From the NCBI GenBank assembly GCA_945878135.1, contig CAMDUL010000006.1, forward strand, positions 1 to 64,000: DNA of 64,000 bases. The letters run 5' to 3'. Made by a program: the position numbers and the translations under genes. Of this stretch, positions 46,221-53,877 are shown piece by piece. Under the pieces are notes generated by a model, which made no database searches, was not told the DNA's origin, and saw only the letters and a program-made list of their open reading frames with translations. How positions within the stretch are numbered: the first letter of the stretch is position 1; the number at the start of each line of letters is the position of its first letter. This stretch comes from Chthoniobacter flavus (lineage in GTDB: Bacteria > Verrucomicrobiota > Verrucomicrobiia > Chthoniobacterales > JACTMZ01).

Positions 46221-47255
46221 TCAACCCACCGCGCGCCGCACCGCCCGCGCCATGTCTTCCGGCCTCAAGGCCTCGCGCCATGACCGGCCCTGGCCGGTCA
46301 TGACCCAAACCTGGCGCCCATCGGGCGAATAAGGCGCATAAACACCCTCGTTTTTCCGGCTGGCCACGATGACCGCCGGGGCGCCCATCGCACAGGCGAG
46401 ATGCGCCGCCGCGGTATCGACCGTGAGAACCAGCCCCGCCGAGGCCAGCTCGTTTGGGAATTCCTCCAATGCGACGGCCGGTGCGACCCGGACCGGCAGG
46501 GAAAGACCCGCGGCCCGCAATTCGTCCGCGAAGACCGCGAGCCGTTCCGCCTGGTCCGGCGCGCCGGACAACCGCAGGCCCCCCCCGGGCCAGAGATCCT
46601 CGCAGTCCTTCAAGGCTGCGGCCCAGAGGGCGGCAGGCACGTCCTTGGACGGACGCGAACTGAACGGGCAACACAGCCAGTGATCCCCGCCCTTCCACCG
46701 CGCGCACCGGAGTCGGGGCATGATGTCCGCGCCGGGGATTTCACGGCCGACGACTTCCGAAGCGACCACGCGATGCGCCTGCAGATCGGACGGCGCACCC
46801 GGTTGCGCGGGGGGATACGGGAGCACAAGAGGACGGAACCAAGCTTTCACCGCGTTTTCCCACCACCCCCAGCGGCCGCCTTGCGCGCGGCGCAGCGAAT
46901 TTTCGCAAGCGACGCGACGCGACGACCGCGGTGCCAGCCAGAGGACCGTGTCGAGAAACGTTCTTTTGTCGCGCAGCGCCACGCTGGCATCGACACGGGT
47001 GACGGACAACCGGAGCAGCAGGGGCACGCAGGCGGCCAGATTGGACGCCGTGGTGTTCCGTCCCTTGGTTTTCGGACGAATCGACAGCGCCATGACACGC
47101 GCCCGCGGGAATTCCCGCCGCGCCAGTGGCGCGACGTCGGACTTGACCGCGAGCAGGAGATTCTCCTCGCCCGCCTCGCCGGCCAACGCGCGGATGCCGC
47201 CGCAGGCCAGCAGGAAGTCGCCGATATTGTCGGGCTTGAGAACGAAGAGACGCAC
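46221..47255 (-). CDS. Glycosyltransferase family 9 (heptosyltransferase-like)
   Basis: The 344-residue GT-B protein begins MRLFVLKPDNIGDFLLACGGIRAL, the typical GT9 start with a D at the acceptor loop, and has WLCCPFSSRPSKDVPAALWA and the donor-site LVLTVDTAAAHLACAMGAPAVIV. GT9 enzymes such as WaaC/WaaF add heptose to the lipopolysaccharide core; the sugar here is not determined. The GTG start lies 2 bp after the ABC ATPase stop, and it is convergent with tpiA. Confidence 0.86.
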   Translation of the reverse strand: MRLFVLKPDNIGDFLLACGGIRALAGEAGEENLLLAVKSDVAPLARREFPRARVMALSIRPKTKGRNTTASNLAACVPLLLRLSVTRVDASVALRDKRTFLDTVLWLAPRSSRRVACENSLRRAQGGRWGWWENAVKAWFRPLVLPYPPAQPGAPSDLQAHRVVASEVVGREIPGADIMPRLRCARWKGGDHWLCCPFSSRPSKDVPAALWAAALKDCEDLWPGGGLRLSGAPDQAERLAVFADELRAAGLSLPVRVAPAVALEEFPNELASAGLVLTVDTAAAHLACAMGAPAVIVASRKNEGVYAPYSPDGRQVWVMTGQGRSWREALRPEDMARAVRRAVG

Positions 47256-47257
47256 GC

Positions 47258-48133
47258 TCAGTTCCGTCCGGAACCGGCGTCCGGCGAGGCCCCCGGCTCG
47301 ATCGCCTCGAGGAAAAGATTCTCCAGCGTGGTCTGCGGGCGTCCGCTCGAGACGACTTGGAGTCCGAGCCCCTCGGCCGCCGCGCGCAATGCATCCAGCT
47401 TCTCCGGCGAGACTTGCTCGAGGACCATTTCCGTCCGGTCGCGCACGGAAAGCAAATCCTCCACGCGCCCTTCGCGGACCAATTGGCCGCGCGCCAGAAT
47501 CCCCACGCGGTCGCAGATTTCCTGCACCTGCGAAAGCAAATGCGAGCAAAGCAGGATCGTTTTGCCGCGCGCCTTGAGCGCGAGGATCAGATCGCGGATC
47601 TCGCGCGAGCCCACCGGATCGACACCCGCTGTCGGCTCGTCGAGCACCAGCAGGCCGGGATCCTGCACCAGCGCCTGGGCCAGCCCGATGCGCTGCAGCA
47701 TGCCTTTCGAGTATCCGCCCACCCGGCGGTCGGCCGCCTCGGTCAATCCGACCAACTCGAGCAATTCTTTGACGCGGCTTTCCAGTCCCGCGCCGCCCAG
47801 GCCGCTCAGCTTGCCGAAAAACCGCACGGTCTCTTCCCCGGTGAGAAATTTGTAAAAATAAGGATTCTCCGGCAGGAACCCGACGTCCTTGCGGCTCCGC
47901 ACCAGCGTGCTGTCCTCGCCGAAGACTTTTGTCTGGCCGCGCGTCGGCGAAACCAACCCGAGCAGAATCTTCAGCGTCGTGCTCTTGCCCGACCCGTTCG
48001 GACCGAGGAGTCCGTAAACCTCGCCCGGTTCGACCTTGATCGAAAGATCCCGCACCGCCACCACCCGCTCGCGGCGCATGGGAATTTTGAAGACCTTGGT
48101 GAGGTGTTCGATCTGGACGGGGGCGGCACTCAT
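47258..48133 (-). CDS. ABC transporter ATP-binding protein
   Basis: The 291-residue ATPase has Walker A GLLGPNGSGKSTTLK, Q-loop FLPENPYFYKFLTGEE, signature GYSKGMLQRIGLAQAL, Walker B LLVLDEPTAGVDP and H-loop LLCSHLLSQV, followed by a C-terminal regulatory domain of the CcmA/NatA type. No permease gene is adjacent: the neighbours are a GT9 gene 2 bp downstream and a 135-bp gap upstream, so the partner is either elsewhere or the ATPase serves a distant ABC-2 permease. Substrate unknown. Confidence 0.9.
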   Translation of the reverse strand: MSAAPVQIEHLTKVFKIPMRRERVVAVRDLSIKVEPGEVYGLLGPNGSGKSTTLKILLGLVSPTRGQTKVFGEDSTLVRSRKDVGFLPENPYFYKFLTGEETVRFFGKLSGLGGAGLESRVKELLELVGLTEAADRRVGGYSKGMLQRIGLAQALVQDPGLLVLDEPTAGVDPVGSREIRDLILALKARGKTILLCSHLLSQVQEICDRVGILARGQLVREGRVEDLLSVRDRTEMVLEQVSPEKLDALRAAAEGLGLQVVSSGRPQTTLENLFLEAIEPGASPDAGSGRN

Positions 48134-48243
48134 TGCGGGAAAATTCCTACCCTACCCGGCCGCGCTTTCCCATCTTCGATTTTTCCGATGCTCGAAGGAA
48201 CGCCCGAAGGACATGGAGACTTCGGGATCGCCCTCTTGGTCCC

Positions 48244-48265
48244 CCGCGGCCTCCGCGGTTTTTTT
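48244..48265 (+). terminator. Terminator-like hairpin (plus-strand orientation)
   Basis: CCGCGG-CCT-CCGCGG followed by seven T residues lies between acyP and the ABC ATPase, both on the minus strand. In the plus orientation it would stop antisense transcription. On the minus strand there is no T-run, so it is not the terminator of acyP. Confidence 0.5.
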
Positions 48266-48268
48266 CTC

Positions 48269-48544
48269 TCAGAAACGTATCTCGAACCCGCGCAACCCCG
48301 GCGGTTTGACAATCTCCGCGGCGGCCTCGCCGCCGATGTGCCCCGCCAGTTCGCTCTCCCGCACCGCCTGGAGAAAACCGTCGACCTCTTCCTCGTCGCC
48401 CGAAGCCACCAACTCGACGCGTCCATCGGGCAGATTGCGCACATAACCCGCCAGATCGAAGCCCGCCGCGACCCGCCGGGCCGAGTAACGGAACCCGACA
48501 CCCTGCACGCGCCCCTCGTAGAAAACCTGCACCGTCTTGCCCAT
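48269..48544 (-). CDS. acyP: Acylphosphatase
   Basis: The 91-residue protein has the acylphosphatase signature: EGRVQGVGFRY with the phosphate-binding Arg19, and GYVRNLPDGRVE with the catalytic Asn38. The enzyme hydrolyses acyl phosphates such as acetyl phosphate or 1,3-bisphosphoglycerate. ATG 48544 starts 2 bp after proA on the same strand; the pairing may limit gamma-glutamyl phosphate loss or be coincidental. Confidence 0.92.
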   Translation of the reverse strand: MGKTVQVFYEGRVQGVGFRYSARRVAAGFDLAGYVRNLPDGRVELVASGDEEEVDGFLQAVRESELAGHIGGEAAAEIVKPPGLRGFEIRF

Positions 48545-48546
48545 GC

Positions 48547-49815
48547 CTACACCCGCACCTGCCCCGTGCCGGTGATGAGATATTTGTAGGTGGTCAACTC
48601 CTCCAGGCCCATCGGACCGCGCGCGTGGAGCTTGTCCGTGCTGATCCCGATCTCCGCGCCGAAGCCGAACTCGCCGCCGTCGCAGAAACGCGTCGACACG
48701 TTCCAGAACACCGCTGCCGAGTCGACCGCGGCGAGGAATTTCCGCGCCGCCGCCTCGTCGGCCGTCACGATCGAGTCGCTGTGATGCGACCCGTAATGCT
48801 CGATGTGGTCGACCGCCTGCTCCAGCGAATCGACCACGCGGATGCTCAGGACCAGATCGAGGTATTCCGTGGTCCAATCCTCCTCCGTGGCCGCCTTCGC
48901 ATCCGCGCCCAAGACCTCGCAGGTGCGCTGGTCACCGCGCAACTCGACGCCCCGGTCGCGCAGGGCTTTGGCCACGGTCGGCAAAAATTCCCCCGCCACA
49001 TCGCGGTGCACGAGCAGCGTCTCCATCGCGTTGCACACACCCGGGCGCTGGCACTTGGCATTGACCGCGATCTTCTCCGCCATGGCGAGGTCGGCCGCTT
49101 TGTCGACATAGACATGACACACCCCGTGGTAGTGCTTGATCACCGGCATACGCGCGTGCTCGACCACCGCTTCGATCAGCGCATGCCCGCCGCGCGGCAC
49201 GATGACGTCGAGATAACGGTCCATCTGGGCGAGCAACCGCACGCCCTCGCGGTCGGTGAAAGGCACCAGTTGGACGATGTCCGCGGACAACCCGGCTTGG
49301 ACCGCGCCGGCGGACAAGGCCGTCGCGATGGCCGCATTGGTGTGGATCGCCTCCTTGCCCCCGCGCAGGATGCAGGCATTGCCCGACTTGACGCACAACA
49401 CGGCCGCATCGGCTGTCACATTCGGACGCGATTCGTAAATGATCCCCACCACCCCGATGGGCACGCGCAGCTTGGTGATCTGCATGCCGTTCGGACGCGT
49501 CCATTGACGGATGATTTCCCCGCAGGGATCGGGCAAAGCGGCCACTTCGCGCACTCCGGTGGCCATGGCGTGGATCCGTGCCGTGTCGAGTTTGAGCCGG
49601 TCCACAGCGGCCGCATTCAAACCGTAGCCCGGCGCCGCTTGAAGATCCCGGACGTTGGCCGCGACAATGGCGGCCCCCGCCGCTTCGATGGCGTCGGCCA
49701 TGGCCATCAGGGCCGCATTTTTCCGGTCCTCGCTGCACAGGGCCAAGGCCCGCGCCGCTGCCCGGGCCCGGCGGCCCATGCCCTCGATTTGCTCTGCCAG
49801 ATTCGCCGCTCCCAT
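48547..49815 (-). CDS. proA: Gamma-glutamyl phosphate reductase
   Basis: ProA reduces gamma-glutamyl phosphate to glutamate semialdehyde in proline synthesis (NADPH). The 422-residue protein shows LRVPIGVVGIIYESRPNVTADAA, LRGGKEAIHTN, IVPRGGHALI, NAKCQRPGVCNAMETLLVHRD with the catalytic Cys in PGVCNA, and DTVVVN-like motifs toward the C-terminus (STRFCDGGEFGFGAEIGIST). Start ATG 49815 gives the usual length. No proB is near. Divergent from the GT4 gene. Confidence 0.96.
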   Translation of the reverse strand: MGAANLAEQIEGMGRRARAAARALALCSEDRKNAALMAMADAIEAAGAAIVAANVRDLQAAPGYGLNAAAVDRLKLDTARIHAMATGVREVAALPDPCGEIIRQWTRPNGMQITKLRVPIGVVGIIYESRPNVTADAAVLCVKSGNACILRGGKEAIHTNAAIATALSAGAVQAGLSADIVQLVPFTDREGVRLLAQMDRYLDVIVPRGGHALIEAVVEHARMPVIKHYHGVCHVYVDKAADLAMAEKIAVNAKCQRPGVCNAMETLLVHRDVAGEFLPTVAKALRDRGVELRGDQRTCEVLGADAKAATEEDWTTEYLDLVLSIRVVDSLEQAVDHIEHYGSHHSDSIVTADEAAARKFLAAVDSAAVFWNVSTRFCDGGEFGFGAEIGISTDKLHARGPMGLEELTTYKYLITGTGQVRV

Positions 49816-49924
49816 GGCCGGCCAATATCCGCCGCAGCGCACCGGGGTCCAAACCATTTCTGGCCGGCGGGAAAATTTTCCTGCCTTTGCCCGCCCCGCG
49901 GATATGCTGACCGGGCCGTTCCGC

Positions 49925-51067
49925 ATGGATCCCGTCCGCGATTTCCCCCGACCGCTCAGCATCCTCATGCTGGAAAGCAGCAGGCACTGGGGCGGACAGG
50001 AGGATCGCCTCATCCGCGAGGCCCGCTGGCTGCGAAAGAAGGGTCACCGCGTCATGCTGGCCTGCAACGAGGACGCCGCCATCGCCCCGCGGGCCCGGGC
50101 TGCCGGGGTGGACGTCCGCCCGGTGCCGATGCGCGCCAATGTCGATGTGCCGGGATTGATCCGACTGGCCAACCTCGTGCGGAGCGAGAAACCCGACGTG
50201 CTCCACGCCCACAGTTCGAAGGACGCCTGGTTCGCCTTCTGGTTCCACCGTCGAGGGATACCGGTCGTGCGCTCGCGCCACATGACTTTGCCCGGCACGA
50301 TGCGGCGCGGACGGCGCTTCATCTACCGCCGCGGTTGCCGGCGTCTCATCGCCTCGGCGCAATTCATCGCGGACAACATGCGCGACTCGATCGGCGTTCC
50401 CGCCGGACGCATCGATGTGATCGGCGAAGGCGTCGACACGGAGGAATTCCAACCCGGCGACGGGTCCGCTTTCCGCCGCGAATTCGGCATCCCTTCCACC
50501 GCACCGCTCTTCGCCATCGTGGCCATGCTGCGCGGCGAGAAAGGGCACCGTACCCTCCTGCACGCCGCGCGCGAGGTGCTGCGGAAGCATCCCGACGCGC
50601 GGTTCGCGGTGGTCGGCGGGCCCGTGGCCTCGGACTCCATCGAACTCGAACTGCGCGAAATCCTGCGGGACAACTTTTCCGGACTCGATCCCCAGCCCGT
50701 GGTCATGACCGGCTTCCGCGAAGACATCGCGAACGTCATGCGCGCCATCGACTGCCTCGTGGTCCCGTCGGCCGAAGAAGCGCAGACTCTCGTCATTCCC
50801 CAGGCCTTCGCCACGCGCAAACCCGTCATCGGCTCGCGCGTCGGGGGTATTCCCGAACTGGTCGAGGAAGGTGTCACCGGACTGCTCATCCCGCCGCAGG
50901 ACCCCGCCGCTTTGGCCGCCGCGATGGACACCATCATCACGCAGCCCGTCATGGCAGCACGCCTGGCGCAGGCGGGTTACGAACTGGCCCGCCGGGAACT
51001 GGCCATCGACAACAAGATGAACCTCCTGCTCGAGTCCTACCGGAAAGGTCTCGCGGGGCCAACCTGA
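49925..51067 (+). CDS. Glycosyltransferase family 4
   Basis: The 380-residue GT-B protein has SRHWGGQEDRLIREARWLRKKGHRV, DVLHAHSSKDAWFAFWF, a donor region RIDVIGEGVDTEEFQPGDG, FAIVAMLRGEKGHRTLLHAAREVL and GFREDIANVMRAIDCLVVPSAEEAQTLVIPQAFATRKPVIGSRVGGIPELVEEG. The usual E-x7-E donor motif reads EEAQTLVIPQ, with the second Glu replaced by Gln. ATG 49925 is used; ATG 49904 is possible. Related enzymes build LPS core or exopolysaccharide. It is followed by rarA after 53 bp. Confidence 0.85.
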   Translation: MDPVRDFPRPLSILMLESSRHWGGQEDRLIREARWLRKKGHRVMLACNEDAAIAPRARAAGVDVRPVPMRANVDVPGLIRLANLVRSEKPDVLHAHSSKDAWFAFWFHRRGIPVVRSRHMTLPGTMRRGRRFIYRRGCRRLIASAQFIADNMRDSIGVPAGRIDVIGEGVDTEEFQPGDGSAFRREFGIPSTAPLFAIVAMLRGEKGHRTLLHAAREVLRKHPDARFAVVGGPVASDSIELELREILRDNFSGLDPQPVVMTGFREDIANVMRAIDCLVVPSAEEAQTLVIPQAFATRKPVIGSRVGGIPELVEEGVTGLLIPPQDPAALAAAMDTIITQPVMAARLAQAGYELARRELAIDNKMNLLLESYRKGLAGPT

Positions 51068-51120
51068 GGCCCGACTGGCTTCTCGCCCCGCGGACCGGCC
51101 GCGCTACATTGGAGACCGCC

Positions 51121-52473
51121 ATGCCGACCGATGATCTCTTTGCCGCGGAATCCCCGCAGGTCCCCGCAGCCCACGCGCCGCTGGCCGAACGCATGCGGCC
51201 GCGTTCGCTCGGGGAATACGCCGGACAGGAACACATCCTCGGCCCCGGCAAACTCCTCCGCCGCGCCGTCGAGGCGGACCGGTTTTCGTCTGTTGTCCTC
51301 TACGGACCGCCGGGGACCGGCAAGACCAGTCTGGCCGAAATCATCGCCCGCACGACCAATGCCCGCTTCGAGCGCCTCAGCGGGGTGGAAAGCACCGTGG
51401 CCGAGATACGCAAGGTCATGGCCGCCGCGGCCCTGCGCCTGTCGCGCGACGGAACACGCACCGTTTTGTTCATCGACGAAATCCACCGCTTCAACAAAGC
51501 GCAGCAGGACGTCCTCCTGCCCGACGTCGAACGCGGCACGGTGCGCCTCATCGGGGCCACGACGATGAACCCGTTTTTCTACGTCAACAGCCCGCTGGTC
51601 TCCCGCTCGCTGGTCTTCGAACTGCGTCCGCTCTCCCCCGCGGATTTGCGTGCACTGATGGACCGCGCCTTGGCCGACACGGAACGCGGACTCGGCGGGC
51701 GAAACATCACCCTCCACGCGGACGCCGCCACCCACCTCTCGGAGATCTGCGACGGCGACGCCCGTCGCTGCCTCAATGCGCTGGAACTCGCCGCCCTGAC
51801 CACCGGGCCGGACGACACGGGCGCCGTCCACCTGACCCGCGCGGTCATCGAGGAGAGCATCCAGCGCAAGGCCGTGGTCTACGATGCCGGTGACGATGCC
51901 CATTATGACACAATCAGCGCTTTCATCAAAAGCATCCGCGGCAGCGATCCCGATGCCGCGCTTTACTGGCTGGCCAAGATGCTCCATGCCGGCGAAGACA
52001 TCCGCTTCATCGCGCGGCGCCTCGTTATCGCGGCCAGCGAGGACATCGGGCTGGCCGACTCGCGCGGGCTGCTTGTCGCGGTGGCCGCGCAGCAAGCCTG
52101 CGAATTCGTCGGACTCCCCGAAGCCCGGATTCCCCTCGCCCACGCCGCCGTCTATCTGGCCACCGCGCCGAAGAGCAACACGGCCTACACGGGACTCCTC
52201 GCCGCGCTCTCCGACCTGCAGAAAGGCCGCACCTTGGCCGTGCCGGAGCATCTCCGCGACAAACATCCGAAAACCTCCGGCGACACGGACCCTGCGCCGG
52301 GCTACAAATACTCGCACGACTTCCCCGACGCCTACGTCCCCCAGGCCTACCTCCCCGAAGGACGCGTCTTCTACCAGCCGTCCGACCGCGGCGAAGAAAA
52401 ACGCATCGCCGAACGCCTCGCGCACTGGCGGACGCTCTTCGAGCAGGCGCGCGCGTCATCGTTCCAAGTGTAG
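51121..52473 (+). CDS. rarA: Replication-associated recombination protein RarA (MgsA)
   Basis: RarA is an AAA+ ATPase that acts at stalled replication forks and interacts with SSB. The 450-residue protein shows LAERMRPRSLGEYAGQEHILGPG, Walker A GPPGTGKTSLAE, the AEIRKVMAAA helix, Walker B VLFIDEIHRFNKAQQD, sensor 1 GATTMNPFF and the C-terminal GSDPDAALYWLAKMLHAGEDIRFIARRL, typical of RarA/WRNIP1 rather than RuvB or DnaX. Its stop codon begins the palindrome at 52470. Confidence 0.96.
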   Translation: MPTDDLFAAESPQVPAAHAPLAERMRPRSLGEYAGQEHILGPGKLLRRAVEADRFSSVVLYGPPGTGKTSLAEIIARTTNARFERLSGVESTVAEIRKVMAAAALRLSRDGTRTVLFIDEIHRFNKAQQDVLLPDVERGTVRLIGATTMNPFFYVNSPLVSRSLVFELRPLSPADLRALMDRALADTERGLGGRNITLHADAATHLSEICDGDARRCLNALELAALTTGPDDTGAVHLTRAVIEESIQRKAVVYDAGDDAHYDTISAFIKSIRGSDPDAALYWLAKMLHAGEDIRFIARRLVIAASEDIGLADSRGLLVAVAAQQACEFVGLPEARIPLAHAAVYLATAPKSNTAYTGLLAALSDLQKGRTLAVPEHLRDKHPKTSGDTDPAPGYKYSHDFPDAYVPQAYLPEGRVFYQPSDRGEEKRIAERLAHWRTLFEQARASSFQV

Positions 52474-52539
52474 CGGCGGTCTATGACCGTCGGAACATAT
52501 TTGGCGAGAAAGGCACCGACGGTCACAGACCGCCGCGAC
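52470..52539. repeat. REP-like palindromic element, copy B
   Basis: Arms 52470-52493 and 52516-52539 pair with two mismatches around a 22-nt loop. The core GTAGCGGCGGTCTATGACCG shares most positions with copy A at 10849-10920. It sits between the convergent ends of rarA and aguB, overlapping the rarA stop, and could work as a bidirectional transcription barrier. Confidence 0.8.
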
Positions 52540-52547
52540 AAAATTCC

Positions 52548-53414
52548 CTACTTGCCCGCCAACGTGACCAAGGCCCCGTAATGCTCCGGACGCCGGTCGC
52601 GGAAAAACCCCCACTGCGCGCGCTGGTTGCGGATGGCGTCGAGATCGAAGGTATGGGTGAGCACTGCTTCGCTGGTGCGGTCCGCTTCGGCGACCTTCGC
52701 CCCGGTTTCGTCCGCGATGAAAGACGACCCGTAGAAAGTCATCTCGGAATTCCTGCCCTTCTCCGCACCGATGCGATTCGAGGCCACGACCGGCACCATG
52801 TTCGAAGCCGCGTGGCCTTGCATGGCGCGCTGCCAGTGCCCGCTCGAATCCCAGTCGGGAAATTGCGGTTCGGTGCCGATCGCCGTGGGATAAAGCAGCA
52901 CCTCGGCGCCACCGAGGACGAGACAACGCGCGGTCTCGGGGAACCATTGGTCCCAGCAGATACCGAGTCCGACTTTGCCGAACCTGGTGTCCCACACGCG
53001 GAATCCGGTGTCGCCGGGATTGAAGTAATACTTTTCCTGGTAGCCCACGCCGTCCGGGATGTGCGTCTTGCGGTAGAGACCGAGCATCTTCCCGCCGGCG
53101 TCAATCATGGCGACCGAATTGAAATAGGCCTGGTTGTCGCGCTCGAAGAAGCTGAAGGGCAGGACGATGTCCAATTCGCGGGCCAGCGCCTGGAATGCGG
53201 CGATGCCTTCGTTGCCTTCGACCGGACGCGCCAGCTCGAAATACGCCGGCAGCTGGTCCTGGCAAAAGTAGGGCGTTTCGAAAAGCTCCTGGATGAGAAC
53301 GATGTTCGCGCCCTGCGCGGCGGCTTGGCGGATCAACTTTTCCGCGCGGTCGAGGCTCTCCGCCCGGTCCTGGCCGCAGGCCATCTGCGTGGCCGCCAAA
53401 GTGACGTTGCGCAT
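52548..53414 (-). CDS. aguB: N-carbamoylputrescine amidase
   Basis: AguB hydrolyses N-carbamoylputrescine to putrescine, the last step of the agmatine route. The 288-residue nitrilase-superfamily protein has the E-K-C triad: E43 in IQELFETPYF, K116 in LYRKTHIPDG and C153 in GICWDQWFPE, plus FNPGDTGFRVWDTRFGKVGLG and WQRAMQGHAASNMVPVVASN, typical of AguB. Its partner agmatine deiminase is not in the window. It is 10 bp after khpB, an unusual place, and ends at the REP-like palindrome. Confidence 0.92.
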   Translation of the reverse strand: MRNVTLAATQMACGQDRAESLDRAEKLIRQAAAQGANIVLIQELFETPYFCQDQLPAYFELARPVEGNEGIAAFQALARELDIVLPFSFFERDNQAYFNSVAMIDAGGKMLGLYRKTHIPDGVGYQEKYYFNPGDTGFRVWDTRFGKVGLGICWDQWFPETARCLVLGGAEVLLYPTAIGTEPQFPDWDSSGHWQRAMQGHAASNMVPVVASNRIGAEKGRNSEMTFYGSSFIADETGAKVAEADRTSEAVLTHTFDLDAIRNQRAQWGFFRDRRPEHYGALVTLAGK

Positions 53415-53424
53415 GGCGGACAGA

Positions 53425-53877
53425 TCAGGCGCTTTCTTTTTTGCGCAGGCGCAAGGTGATGCGTTTCATCCGCGCGTGGTCGTCCGGGCTCCAGCTTTGG
53501 ATTTCCGGATCATCCTTGAAGGCCTGGTGGACCAGCCAGCGGTCATAGGCGTTGAGCGGCTCGGTCTGCAGGGGTTTGCCGCGCTCTTTGACCAAGTCGG
53601 CGATGGCGCGCATTTTCTCCACCAGCCGGTCGTTGCGCATGGCGCGGCGGTGTTCGACGTCGACGATGACACGCGGGGCCTCGGGGTCGCCGGCCTGCAG
53701 GAGACGGTTGAGCAGATACTGGATGTCCTCCAGCGTTTCGTCGTTGGGGCCGGTCAGCAGATCGGCATCGCTCGTGTAGATCTGCAGGACGAGCCCGTGC
53801 TCGTTGGGCTGCTCCTCGATCTGCACGGCAAAACCGAGGTAGCCGAGCATGGTGTCGAGGATCTCTTTCGGCGTCAT
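53425..53877 (-). CDS. khpB: RNA-binding protein KhpB/Jag-like (KH and R3H domains)
   Basis: The 150-residue protein has an N-terminal KH-like domain (YLGFAVQIEEQPNE, LQIYTSDADLLTGPNDETLEDIQYLLNRLL) and an R3H domain with the R-x3-H pair in NAYDRWLVHQAF. Jag/KhpB proteins bind RNA and regulate cell elongation and division in some bacteria. The N-terminal Jag_N domain found in longer homologues is missing. The start overlaps the yidC stop by four bases, as expected for the yidC-jag pair. Confidence 0.88.
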   Translation of the reverse strand: MTPKEILDTMLGYLGFAVQIEEQPNEHGLVLQIYTSDADLLTGPNDETLEDIQYLLNRLLQAGDPEAPRVIVDVEHRRAMRNDRLVEKMRAIADLVKERGKPLQTEPLNAYDRWLVHQAFKDDPEIQSWSPDDHARMKRITLRLRKKESA

